A DNA stretch of 64,000 bases from Vitis vinifera (Eukaryota > Streptophyta > Magnoliopsida > Vitales > Vitaceae). Shown here piece after piece: positions 36,701 through 46,642 of the stretch (the stretch's first letter is position 1; every line of letters begins with the position of its first letter). The DNA is taken from assembly GCF_030704535.1 (NCBI RefSeq), contig NC_081819.1:22974001-23038000 (forward strand). The letters run 5' to 3'. The notes under the pieces are model-generated. The model had not been told where the DNA came from and ran no database searches. It saw nothing but the letters and a program-made list of their open reading frames with translations. Made by a program: the position numbers and the translations under genes.

Positions 36701-36899
36701 GAGTAGAAGAGAGAGGACCTTGAGAAGGAGAGGAGGTGAGAAAAGCGGCCAAAACGGTGACTTCCCGTCCCTGAGGCTTCCCCTTCTTGGGGAGAGACTT
36801 GTACACAGATAATACTTTCTCGGAAACCTGTTCTCCCCATGTTTTCTCGGAATCCAAACAAGAAGAAGATGATGGTGAGGAGGATGAATCAAATTCCAT
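24764..36899 (-). CDS. TAD1: tRNA-specific adenosine deaminase 1 (TAD1/ADAT1)
   Basis: Ten exons: 36719-36899, 36065-36185, 28590-28780, 28269-28442, 27372-27500, 26998-27167, 26823-26899, 26613-26732, 26422-26509 and 24764-24874. Phases fit and give 453 aa. The product deaminates A37 to inosine in eukaryotic tRNA-Ala (established for the family). Zinc and catalytic motifs are visible: HAE in [13 protein letters not shown] (exon 2), PCGD spanning exons 3-4 and [10 protein letters not shown] (exon 5). Further family signatures are [28 protein letters not shown] and [13 protein letters not shown]. The N-terminus (residues 1-15) is serine-rich, followed by [20 protein letters not shown]. The exon-1 donor is AAG|GTCCTC, weaker than the others. 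Intron 2 is 7284 bp because it contains an antisense LINE. The ATG lies only about 85 bp from an AT-rich repeat copy. Confidence 0.93.
27730..28245. repeat. Diverged tandem repeat in TAD1 intron 4
   Basis: Three to four imperfect units of roughly 130-160 bp share ACAAATCTGAAATAACCA, CATGACATGCACTAGAG and GCAGCCTAATAATTC. A short GAA microsatellite (about 28075-28100) lies inside. It is wholly intronic and ends about 25 bp before exon 4. Confidence 0.65.
29395..29411. repeat. Left target-site duplication of the TAD1-intron LINE
   Basis: AAATTCCATATCCTCAA here is matched by AAATTTCATATCCTCAA at 35497-35513 (16 of 17). It fixes the left LINE end at about 29412. Confidence 0.85.
29517..31716 (+). 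pseudogene. LINE ORF1 (DUF4283 RNA-binding protein), broken
   Basis: The N-terminal part (from 29517) reads [20 protein letters not shown], then the frame changes near 29720. The middle (30024-30563) is DUF4283-like with [37 protein letters not shown] and [19 protein letters not shown]. The C-terminal part to 31716 is low-complexity and charged. At least two frame changes and stops separate the pieces. In plant L1 elements ORF1 binds the LINE RNA. No CCHC knuckle could be confirmed. Confidence 0.75.
31718..35264 (+). pseudogene. LINE ORF2 (endonuclease, reverse transcriptase), broken
   Basis: The endonuclease starts at 31718 ([53 protein letters not shown]). The reverse transcriptase follows: [61 protein letters not shown] near 33790, then [13 protein letters not shown] and [17 protein letters not shown]. 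The zf-RVT end has [50 protein letters not shown] and [12 protein letters not shown]. Most of it keeps one frame from 31718 to about 33240, then shifts. Nonsense codons are at about 31918, 32033, 32465, 32506, 32656, 32736, 33739 and 33861; most replace an expected tryptophan. Confidence 0.88.
35497..35513. repeat. Right target-site duplication of the TAD1-intron LINE
   Basis: AAATTTCATATCCTCAA follows the TAAA tail and pairs with 29395-29411. Confidence 0.85.
36561..36683. mobile_element. Short MITE in TAD1 intron 1
   Basis: A 123-bp element has inverted ends CCCTCCGTTTGGTAGCCAAG (left) and, read from the right, CCCTCCGTTTGGTTTCCCAG. It ends 35 bp inside the intron from the exon-1 donor at 36719, so it reduces the proximal intron to a few tens of bases. 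A target duplication is not evident. Confidence 0.65.
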
Positions 36900-36984
36900 A
36901 ACCCAGGACTGCGTGAGAATTCCGATTCATGGACTGTTGTCGATGGACTTGTTGAGAGGAAAGACCGAGCGAAATTAAATATAA

Positions 36985-37793
36985 GTTAAAATTATTTTAA
37001 AAATATTCATATTTTCAAGTTTTTATCAATCTATAATCTATAAATACAATTTTAATGCGTATTTAACATTAATATCTTTTCGAAAATAAAAAAATTCTAA
37101 ATGAAAAATTAAAATGTGAATCACCCAATGGTGATTTGCAATGTCATAAAAGCTTACCAAAAAAGTTTTAATATTTTTATTAAAAATTAATTTTAGAAAA
37201 TAATATATAAATAAACGTGATAAATACGAGTATAATTATATTTAACAAGAAAAATATATGTTAATTTAAATTAAAATTTTATGACTCATTTGTAATAATT
37301 CTACAAAATTTATTATTTTTTTATTCATATATTTTATTCATTTTTTAATGTATGAATTAAAGAAATAGAAAGCAAACTAAAAGTAATTTATTGATATGAA
37401 ATGAATAAACTTGTTATAAATATAAAAATAATAAAGTAAATATAAAAAGGTTGTTCATTAATTTAGCTTATTTAATATTAAAATGTCCTAAGTTTATTCA
37501 CAATGATTCAATTAAGAAGTCTACAAAGTGATTTTAAATTTACAGAAGTTTAGTAAATTAAGTAAATTAAAAATACCTATTTGATGCATAAATCATATTA
37601 GTTAATATATAAAAACTTTTATATTTTAAAAATGATAATTAAATCAATCATTATATCAATTAAAAAAAATTACAATAACTTGTTCGTTTTAATAGTTCAT
37701 TAATTTTGTTACATCACTTGTGTCATTAATTTTAATTTTTATATCTATGTCACTTCATAATAATGTTGTTTTATAGTGACATGAAACATTATA
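36985..37793. repeat. AT-rich repeat family, copy 3, upstream of TAD1
   Basis: It is collinear with 4225-5211 apart from an internal deletion near 37390. It begins about 85 bp upstream of the TAD1 ATG and ends at GTGACATGAAACATTA, exactly where the fold-back element is inserted. It may supply part of the TAD1 promoter. Confidence 0.7.
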
Positions 37794-40220
37794 GGGAAAG
37801 TTGTACTTTGGGCTTCCCATCCAACATAATGGGAAATATGAGAATCAACTTTTAATATGATAAGTTTTATTATTTTTGTGCACTCTAAGCCGGCTCCATC
37901 TTCTGTGCCCAAATTACCTTCTGTTTCTCTAGCTCAACATCCTCAAGATCATCTCAAACTCCACATCACCATCTCTCATTTGGAAGCTTTCTCTCATCTT
38001 TCTTCACTCCAAAAAACCCAAAATCTCTCATTTCAATTCAAAAACTCAAATCCAAACTCTAAGACGATGTCAAAATACGTCTTTCAGCTCATCTAGGAGC
38101 CATGGGAGTCCAAGAGAATCAGGGAAAAATGAAATGGAGCTCGAGTGGAGAGAGTGGGTACCCAAAAATTGAAACCCTAACCTCCAAATGTGTCCTAGAC
38201 TCGCAAATCCATGTCCAAGATAGCTCTATCAGTAAGAAATAACACCAAACAGCTCTCCTAGACCATTAAATTGGTGAAGCCCTTGAAGAATCAGAGGAAA
38301 TGGTACAGAAAATGAAGCACAAGAGACTCTTAAAGTATTAGGTCTCAACGAACCATTCAACCGATCCTCAACCGATGATTGTACCTTAAGTATTACCTTA
38401 ATATCCCTTAGGTACGACCTTAATCTACCTTAGGTATTACCTTGACCTTAGGTACTACCTTAGTTAAACTTAGGTATTACCTGTGTGAAGCCTCAAAACT
38501 TCATTTTTGAATATTACTTACTTCATTTGTAACTTTTAGAGTGTGCCATTTGTGATTAATTAGTGTGATTAGTTGGTTCAACTTTGGTATTTTGGTGATT
38601 GTACCTTAGGTACTACCTTAATAGCCCTAAGGTACTACCTTAATCTACCTTAGGTACTACCTTAACCGACCTTAGGTTAAGTAAAACTTGGGTACTACCT
38701 ATATGAAGTCTCGAAACTTCATTTGTGGATATTACTTACTTCATTTGTGACCCTTAGAGCACGTCATTATGTGATTAATTAGTGTGGTCAATTGGTTTAC
38801 CTTTGGTATTTTGATGACTGTACCTTAGGTACTACCTTAATAGCCCTAAGGTACTACCTTAACTGACCTTAGGTACTACCTTAGTTAAGCTCATTCAACT
38901 GTCTAGGGGCGGGTTGGTGTCCTTTTCAGTTTTAGACATAAAATCGATTGATCGGTTACTCCTTCCCAATCGAGGTCCATTCGAGAATGAAGTAAGGAAT
39001 ATTCACATATGAAGTTCCAAGGTTTCAGATAGGTAAGACCCAAGTTTTACTTAATTAGTACCTAAGGTCGATTAAGGTAGTACCTATACTTTAGGGCTAT
39101 TAAAGACCTAAGGTATGTCACCAAAATACCAAAGGTGAACCAATTGACCACATTAATTAATCATATAATGACGTGCTCTAAGGGTCACAAATGAAGTACG
39201 TAATATCCACAAATGAAGTGTGTAATATCCACAAATGAAGTTCCGAGACTTCAGATAGGTAGTACCCAAGTTTTACTTAAGTAGTACCTAAGATTGATTA
39301 AGGTAGTACCTAAGACTGGTTAAGGTAGTACCTAAGATTGGTTAAGGTAGTACCTAAGGTAGATTGAGGTAGTACCTAAGATACAATCACCAAAATACCA
39401 AAGTTGAACCAACTGATCACACTAATTAATCACAAAATGGCATGCTCTAAAGGTTACAAATGAAGTAAGTAATATCCAAAAATGAAGTTTTGAGACTTCA
39501 CACAGGTCATACCTAAGTTTAATTAAGGTAGTACCTAAGGTCAGTTAAGGTAGTACCTAAGGTAAATTAAGATTGTACCTAGGGGTTATTAAGGTAGTAC
39601 CTAAGGTATAGTCACCGATCGAGGACCAGTCGATCGGTTTGTCAGGATCCAATACTTTAAGAGTCTCTCGTGCTTCATTTTTTGCACCATTTCCTCTGGT
39701 TCTTCAAGGGCTTCATCCATTTAATGGTCTAGGAGAGATGTATGGTTCTATTTCTTGTTGATAAAGCTATCTTGGGCACATATTTGCTAGTCTAGAACAC
39801 ATTTGGAGGTTAGGGTTTCGGTTTTTAGGTACCCACTCTCTCCACCCAAGCTCCATTTCATTTTTCCTGAATTCTCTTAGACTCCCATGGCTCCTAGACA
39901 AGCTGAAAGACACATTTTGACATTGTCTTGTACTTTTGGATTTGAGTTTGTGAACTGAAATGATAGATTTTGGGTTTTCAGGAGTGAAAAAAGATGAAAG
40001 AAAGCTTTCAAATGAGAAAGGGTGATATGGAGGTTGGGATGATGCTAGGGATGCTGAGTTGGAGAAACAGAGGGGTAATTTTGGTACAGAAGATGAAGTC
40101 GGCTCAGAGTGCACAAAAATGATAAAACTTTTCATATTAAAAGTTGTTATCATATTTCCCATTGTTGGGTTTTGAAAATGCTATTATTTTGGGATGGGAA
40201 GCCCAAATCACTACTTTCCC
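37794..40220. mobile_element. Fold-back, Mutator-like non-autonomous DNA transposon (2427 bp)
   Basis: The left end GGGAAAGTTGTACTTTGGG and the right end, read on the other strand as GGGAAAGTAGTGATTTGGG, begin inverted repeats that pair for more than 1 kb each, almost to the centre (about 38960). The 9-bp direct repeat AACATTATA flanks it exactly (37785-37793 and 40221-40229), as expected for MULEs. The inner part of each arm is a tandem array built on CCTTAGGTACTACCTTA units alternating with about 150-bp spacers, direct in the left arm and reversed in the right. No transposase or other credible reading frame is present, so it would need a helper in trans. Confidence 0.88.
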
Positions 40221-40356
40221 AACATTATAAGTAATATATATGGTTTCATGATATAAGATGACACCATTTTGTCCACTTTGCCTCTTATTATTAAGAATTA
40301 CCAAGTATAAGTAAGAATAATATGCCAAAAACCCCTCTCTCCCATGCTCATTTAAG

Positions 40357-40578
40357 GCTATATTTAGATTTCGAAAAATTTGAGGAAAAATATGAGAAAA
40401 AGAAAATAAAAATAAAAATTTTAAAATTAATAAATTATTTTTATATATTTATTCAAATTCATTTCATTTATTTTTTTCCATCATATAAAAATTAAATAAT
40501 TTTAAAATATTTAAATTTCTAATTAATTTCAATTCTATTTAATTTTCTTTTATATATCTTTTTTGGAACTAAACATAA
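40357..40578. mobile_element. MITE-like element with CTATATTTGGTT-type ends
   Basis: The left end GGCTATATTTAGATTTCG and the right end, read on the other strand as TATGTTTAGTTCCAAAA, enclose AT-rich DNA with palindromic ATTTAATTTTAT-like stretches. It resembles 58591-58906. Confidence 0.5.
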
Positions 40579-41782
40579 GTGTTTCCAACCCAATTTCATT
40601 GTAGTATTGTTTGTATAGCGAATTGTGACATATCCATAATGTTTATTATCATAGCAATTCTAAACATATATTTATTGATCTGACCCTAACATAATTTGAA
40701 CATGAAATTAGAAAAATAAGCTGGAATTGGGTTTGGATTAAATAACTTATGTTAAACCTTGGATTCGATTGGCCGATGAGTGAATTTCAAGTATAGGTTG
40801 TCAATCTAATATAATGTTTAATATGAATCATTATTATAGCATTTTTTTAATATCTATTATAAGAGGGAAAATTGGTGTGCCAACCAGGACAATGATATAT
40901 TCAAGTGATGACAAAAGCAATTGAATACTTGATATATCAAACAAGTTTTGTAGTTGTGCAACGTGGGCTTTAAGTCAGCCACGTTGTAGCAATCATGTTT
41001 TATATAATTAATGGCACCTTATTCCCATTTAAAAGAAAGAAAAGTATTTTCATTTTTTCTTTCCTAAATAGAAATGAATTTTATAACTTAGAGAATATAT
41101 ATAAAATATTTTTAAAAAAATATTGTAAAAATAAAATATTTTGAAAAAATATTTTACAAAATACAAAACGTTTTAAAAGCTTTTACCTTTTGAAAACTAT
41201 TTTAAAAAACATTCTCCGACAAGTCGTGTATCCTATTATGGGATTTAGTACAAGAAATAAAAATAATTTTAATTACTTTTTGGTTATTTTTTTATTTTAT
41301 TGTTTTGAAAACAAAATAGAGAATAATACAATGCTTTTTAGCTGTTGGTGGCCCACAAATGAATCAGCAGATCACATGGCTGTGGACCCTTCTCACATGG
41401 ACACTTAAAAAATTAATGCATGAAAATCAATTGTGGGGCAATGAAGAAACATCGGATCCCATACATGGCTCTAAGGGAACTTCATCTCCGCCCAAAACGC
41501 AGCGTTTCACATTACCCGTGGGCCCTGGCCGACAAATAACACTTACCTCGTTACACTTCACTGACACCGCTTTACAACGATTTTTTACGTGTCGGCATGG
41601 GGAACTACAAACGTGTGGCCAACGCGTAACGGAGCCCACGCGCTACAGTTCACATCCACCGTACATTTAACAGCTAGTGTCACGAATCTCGGTGTCAGGT
41701 ACAATCGACGGCTCGTAGGCCATGTGTGGGGTCATCTCCATCCTCCTCACGAAGACTTGTTACTGTCCGCGTCCGCAGCTGA
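40579..41782. other. Intergenic / upstream region of the remorin gene
   Basis: The stretch is AT-rich to about 41340, then a less AT-rich proximal segment (41440-41780) carries several ACGTG-type cores, for example near 41587 and 41610, as found in ABA/light-responsive plant promoters. No gene is called. Short open frames here (41359-41670) are chance. Confidence 0.5.
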
Positions 41783-41789
41783 TATAAAT
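41783..41789 (+). promoter_or_regulatory. TATA box of the remorin gene
   Basis: TATAAAT lies 74 bp before the ATG, followed by ACCACCTCTC. The predicted start of transcription is about 41808-41818. Confidence 0.6.
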
Positions 41790-41810
41790 CACCACCTCTC
41801 TATTGCTAAA

Positions 41811-41852
41811 ATGAGTTGCTCAGAATCTATCCGTTTGAAAATTTGGCTTTAG
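41811..41852 (+). promoter_or_regulatory. Possible upstream ORF (13 codons) in the remorin leader
   Basis: An ATG at 41811 opens the peptide MSCSESIRLKIWL and stops with TAG at 41852, four bases before the remorin ATG. Because the predicted transcription start falls at almost the same place, it may not be in the mRNA. Confidence 0.35.
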
Positions 41853-41856
41853 AGTA

Positions 41857-42156
41857 ATGGAGAAGAACGTAGAATCAGACCCGAACCCGCCTCTGGCGTC
41901 GGGACCCGAATTTCCGCCGGCTACAACTCCGGCAGACGTTAAAAATGACGTCGCTCTAGAGAAATCTGTGGTTCCACCACCTGAAGTGAAGGCCGACGAA
42001 TCCAAAGCTCTCGCTGTAGTTGAGAGTAAGCGCTCTTTGTGTATGTATAGTTTTAGTTTTTCTCAGAGAATTGGGGGGAAGTTTAAATATTTTCTCGGAA
42101 AATAGATTTCGCGTCTTTTATAAGCTGCAGAAAAAGAAAGTTATGCTGACACAAGA

Positions 42157-42187
<31 letters not shown>

Positions 42188-45100
42188 TTTTTTTTTTTAA
42201 AGCAAGCTGATGATTTTCTGTTTGTGTTTGTCTGATTAGTGGTTATGCATGATTATGTTTTCTTGATAATTTGTGGCTTACTGCAAGTTTATCTTGTGGA
42301 TTTATAGCGAATGAGATCAGTTTGGGCTCTGTTTGTTTCGGCAGAAAAGTTTTCCTGGAAAGCTTTTTTCTGTTCATCAGCTAGCTTCCAGGGGAAAGTA
42401 ATTTTCTCGAGGAAGTATTTTTCTGGAAACAAGCGGATAAGTGCGTCGATGTTTTGTGATTGAAAGAAAGCAGACGAATTCGGTGTGTTTGCAAAAACAT
42501 TGATTTTCTTTTACAGAACGATAGCCTGTCGAGAAAATAAAGGAAAAGAAAGTAAATAGTTGAATCTTATGTTCTTTTAGCTGTCATTTTAATTTGTTTT
42601 TGAATAGTAGAAATCTACACCAATTAAGGGAAGTAATTGGATCAGGACATGCACAATCAACAATCAACATGGTTTAATTTTATTTTTTTTCACCACATTT
42701 TTCTCAGGAACCAACCGGATTCTACTTCAGCTTCAATGTTGTTTTCTTTTTCTCTTGTTCACTCTCTTTTGAATTTAGAGATTGTTTGGCCAGAAAGTTC
42801 TCTGTATCACTACAGAGTTAAAAGTGATTTTTTTGACATTATCCTTTCGTCCAAACAGTAGTTGTGATTTTCCTTTACTTGCTATCTGTCCAAATTGACC
42901 ATTTTCAACATCTCTTTAGCAAAATTAAGAACATTTATACAATTTTTCTGACCCAAAAACCTAATCAAACTGGATAGTGAGGAACTCTTTCAATAAAAAC
43001 ACAAGATTATACATGCACAGCAGATTGCACAAACTTCAAGCTTTCGAAAAAAATATTCTTATTTTATTTCAATTTCAATTTCTTTTAAAAAAGGAAGAAT
43101 AGCTTTTAAAAGTAAATTGCCATCTTGGATGCTCAAATGCCTTATTTTTTCTGCTTCTTATCATTGCTTTAAGAGGACATCATCTATGCATAACAGTTTG
43201 CATTGAATACTTTATCATATCAACATACTTTTTTGTGGTGCGATTCTTGTAAACAAAGAAATTTTAATCATTTCACAGTTGTCTATGTTGTCTTTCTCTT
43301 GTTGCTCCTTTTTCTTCATACAAGCTTACTGCACACTTTTGTAAAACTTATCAGTAGGTAGTCCAGTAATCAATTACTTTCATATCGCCCCCACATACCA
43401 AAAAAAAAAAAAAAAAACCAAAGCAGTCTTGTCCTTTTCTCATGGCATCAACAAAGGGAGGACTGGAACCGGATTTGATTCATATCCAAAGTTGGTGAGA
43501 GGTGGACATAGGAAAACAGGATGATAGTGTTGGTTGCTTCCATGGCATAAATCATGGAGCGTCCACTTTACCCCTGTTTTCCTGAATAAGATTCGTTGGT
43601 CACTTTGAAGTTGACAAAAGGTATTTTCAATACTCACCACAAAAGCATCTTAGGATGTGTTTCTTGTATAAATATCGACATCGTTCCTCTCTAGACTCGA
43701 GATAAAAGGAAAGATATGGTTGCAGCTACACCTAAAGGTTTGTGTTTATATTTTTTTGAAGTAATAGAAACCAAGGTGCACTTCATCTCAAACAAGACTC
43801 CAATTGTGTGTTGGATTACTTGCTGGGTTTTGCCCCTTCTGACCTGCATTGAACAAACAACAAATTTGGTTTTATATTTATTGATCTGTCAATATTGTTT
43901 CTAAAAAAAAATTGTAAGTTGTTTTTTTTTTTTTTGTTCTTCTACATGATTGTTTATTAGCCATGAAGTTCTAAATAAATTGGGCATTTGAGCTTAGTTC
44001 TGTTAATCAATTGTATCATTTATGCTTTGTTATGAAAAAGGGTAATGATTAGCTAGTCATCTCATTACTTCCATAGCTGTTTGACTTGTTTCTTATCTTT
44101 GACAGAGACTCCAGATTCTGCAGCCAAAAAAACTTCAGGAGGATCTTTTGAGAGAGGTAAGAATAATAGTGCATTTAATTTTTTTATTTCCCATCTTCTA
44201 GAACTTGATTAATTCAATGAAATAATGGAGTGTTTGGAAGTGCCATGTAAATTAACCTTTTTCATTAAAATCCCATGTAGAGAATTATGAACTGGTCCGA
44301 TTGCATGGTATTTCCAAATGCCCTCTGAGTGAATAACCAAGTCTTCATTTTATGTCTACAGATGTTGCTCTCGCAAATTTGGAAAAAGAAAAGCAGTTGT
44401 CTTTTATTAGGGCATGGGAAGAAAGTGAAAAATCGAAAGTAGATAACAAGTATGGCTTTCTTTGAACCTTTCCCATTCCTTCTGGTTTTATCATGATTAG
44501 CATATCTAAAAAATTTATTTCTTACCTCTTTATATTTATCAAATTCAAGGAATGCATGGTTTGAGCAATTTTTTTTTCAAATGTGTCTGGTTTTGTACGA
44601 AGCATATTTTGGTGAAATAAACCAAAATAAACTGAAAAGTTTATGAGAGAAGTACCCATGAATGATGATCCTTCACAGGAAGCTGAACTTTTTAGTTGTT
44701 TGCCCTGTTAACTTGATCCCCTGAAGATGATCATATGTTTTTTCAGAGATGAGTTTGCATTTTGTAGTTTTATAGCATATTTCTCTTCCTACTGGCTTGT
44801 GAAAATTTGGGTTGCTGAAACTTCTCACATATTTATAACTATTAAACAGGGCCCAGAAAAAGCTTTCTGATGTTTGTGCATGGGAAAACAGCAAGAAAGC
44901 AGCTGTTGAAGCTAATCTGAAGAAGATTGAGGTTACTGCCCCCTGTTGTTTTAGTTTTTAATTCACCTTTGCAACTTCTTCCCTATATTTTGATGTTCAT
45001 GATTCATCCATACTAAATGGTGTTCATGCAGAGCACAGTCCATATTCTATTTATTGTTTGAATCTGCAATCTTTTAGAAAATAAAGTAAATATGATCTCA

Positions 45101-46010
45101 CAAAACTCACCTTGTGCCATTGTGATAAAAATCACCTCATGTAGATTGTTTACAATGTTGCTTCACTTTAGTAGCACCTTGTCACTCCATATTGATATTG
45201 ATATTGACACCTTGTATCTTCCATCTCCTTATTCTCTCTCAATGTTTGTACAAATGATGGAAAACCTCACAAATTTAACTTCTGATGAGTGGAGAGAGGA
45301 ACCGAGAGATATCATGTCTAGTGACCTTCCATCAATAGTTATAAATGAACACTTCCTGGTAGATTATATGAATTCACTTTTTCCAATTTCATGTAGTATT
45401 TATGGTATGTGAAACTTTAACATAGGTACATTACTTTGATTATTGTACCTTGTACACAATTTAAAAGGTTCACAGCTTTGATCATGATGCCTTATAATAT
45501 GGGAAATGTAAATACATTAGGTCCTGTCCATGACTTTGGTCATGAACTCTTAGAATAAGTGAATAACTTCATGTGGCCATTAAGGCACAATAATTCCAAC
45601 ACAATGAGCTTCAACATGGCATGGGGGGTCTACCTGCTCTATTTTAGTTTTTTTGCTTAGCTCATACCAAGGCCCTCCCTGCCATGGGCCCATGTGTAAG
45701 CAGAAACTAGAGAAGCAAAATGAACTTTCAAATTAGGAGAACAATACGAATTTTGTTTGGTTTTATATGATGTTTTACATTGAACTCTAACAACTTCAAG
45801 CATGATCAGGAAGAATTGGAGAAGAAGAAGGCAGAATATGCAGAGAAAATGAAAAACAAAGTAGCATTGATTCACAAGCAAGCAGAAGAAAAGAAGGCAA
45901 TGATTGAAGCCAGACGCGGGGAAGAATTTCTTAAGGCGGAGGAGATGGCTGCGAAATTCCGTGCAACTGGGCAGACACCAAAGAAGGTCCTTGGATGCTT
46001 TGGGGGTTAA
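41857..46010 (+). CDS. Remorin (group 1-like plasma-membrane nanodomain protein)
   Basis: Five exons: 41857-42025, 44106-44156, 44362-44449, 44850-44931 and 45810-46010. All junctions are GT..AG and phases fit, giving 196 aa, the usual size. Residues 1-60 are proline/acid-rich and likely disordered (PNPPLASGPEFPPATTP). The rest is the Remorin_C coiled coil: LANLEKEKQLSFIRAWEESE, AWENSKKAAVEANLKKIEEE, LEKKKAEYAEKMKNK and EEKKAMIEARRGEE. The C-terminal KKVLGCFGG is the membrane anchor, whose cysteine is known to be acylated in the family. Remorins sit on the cytosolic face of the plasma membrane and plasmodesmata and affect signalling and virus movement. Intron 1 is 2.1 kb. The gene appears complete and single here. 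Confidence 0.94.
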
Positions 46011-46642
46011 AATTCTTGGGCATGATATGAAAGTACTAAAAGAACTCAATTTTGTTCAATCTGTCTACCCTTTTTCTTTTGGTTATTTTTGTTTTGTGTG
46101 TTGATCTGGTTGGGCCATAAAGGTTCATTAGTGTGTTTGTAAAGTATAAAGCATATTTAATTAATGAGTAAAAGCTTGATATTAATCATCTTTGTCCAAT
46201 TGATCCAAGAGAGAATAGGAAGACTACATACTTACCTTGTATTATGGAAATTACATAGCTGAATTTTGAAAACCTTAACCCAAAAGTCTTATGATTAATC
46301 CACGGTAAATTGAATTTTTTGAAGAATTTTTATCCAAACAAAATTTAAAATTGAAAGAAACATAAATTTTTTTATTTTTTTATTTTATTGCATATGATTG
46401 TTGTGCTTCTGCTGTTAAATGGCTGCGGTGGTTTGTGTGATAGTGTTGGTGGTTTGATTATGGTAGTAGTGCTAATGCTATTATCAGATGTATTTTGGAA
46501 GGAGATAGTTTGAGGGAAGGGAAAAAAAATAATGTTATGTTTGGTTCCAATTTCCAAGAAATTAGGTGGTTAGGAAAAAAATTCGTTAAAAGAAAGTTAT
46601 AACCTGTTTGGCAACTATTTTTGAAAACGGGTTTCTGAAAAA
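46011..46642. other. Remorin 3' untranslated region and flank
   Basis: It contains AT-rich 3' sequence with AATAAA-like signals not well resolved. No gene is seen. Confidence 0.5.

Noticed and set aside
36533-36892. 119-codon minus-strand frame at the TAD1 5' end
   Set aside because: It is out of frame with TAD1 exon 1, which has the conserved [17 protein letters not shown] sequence.
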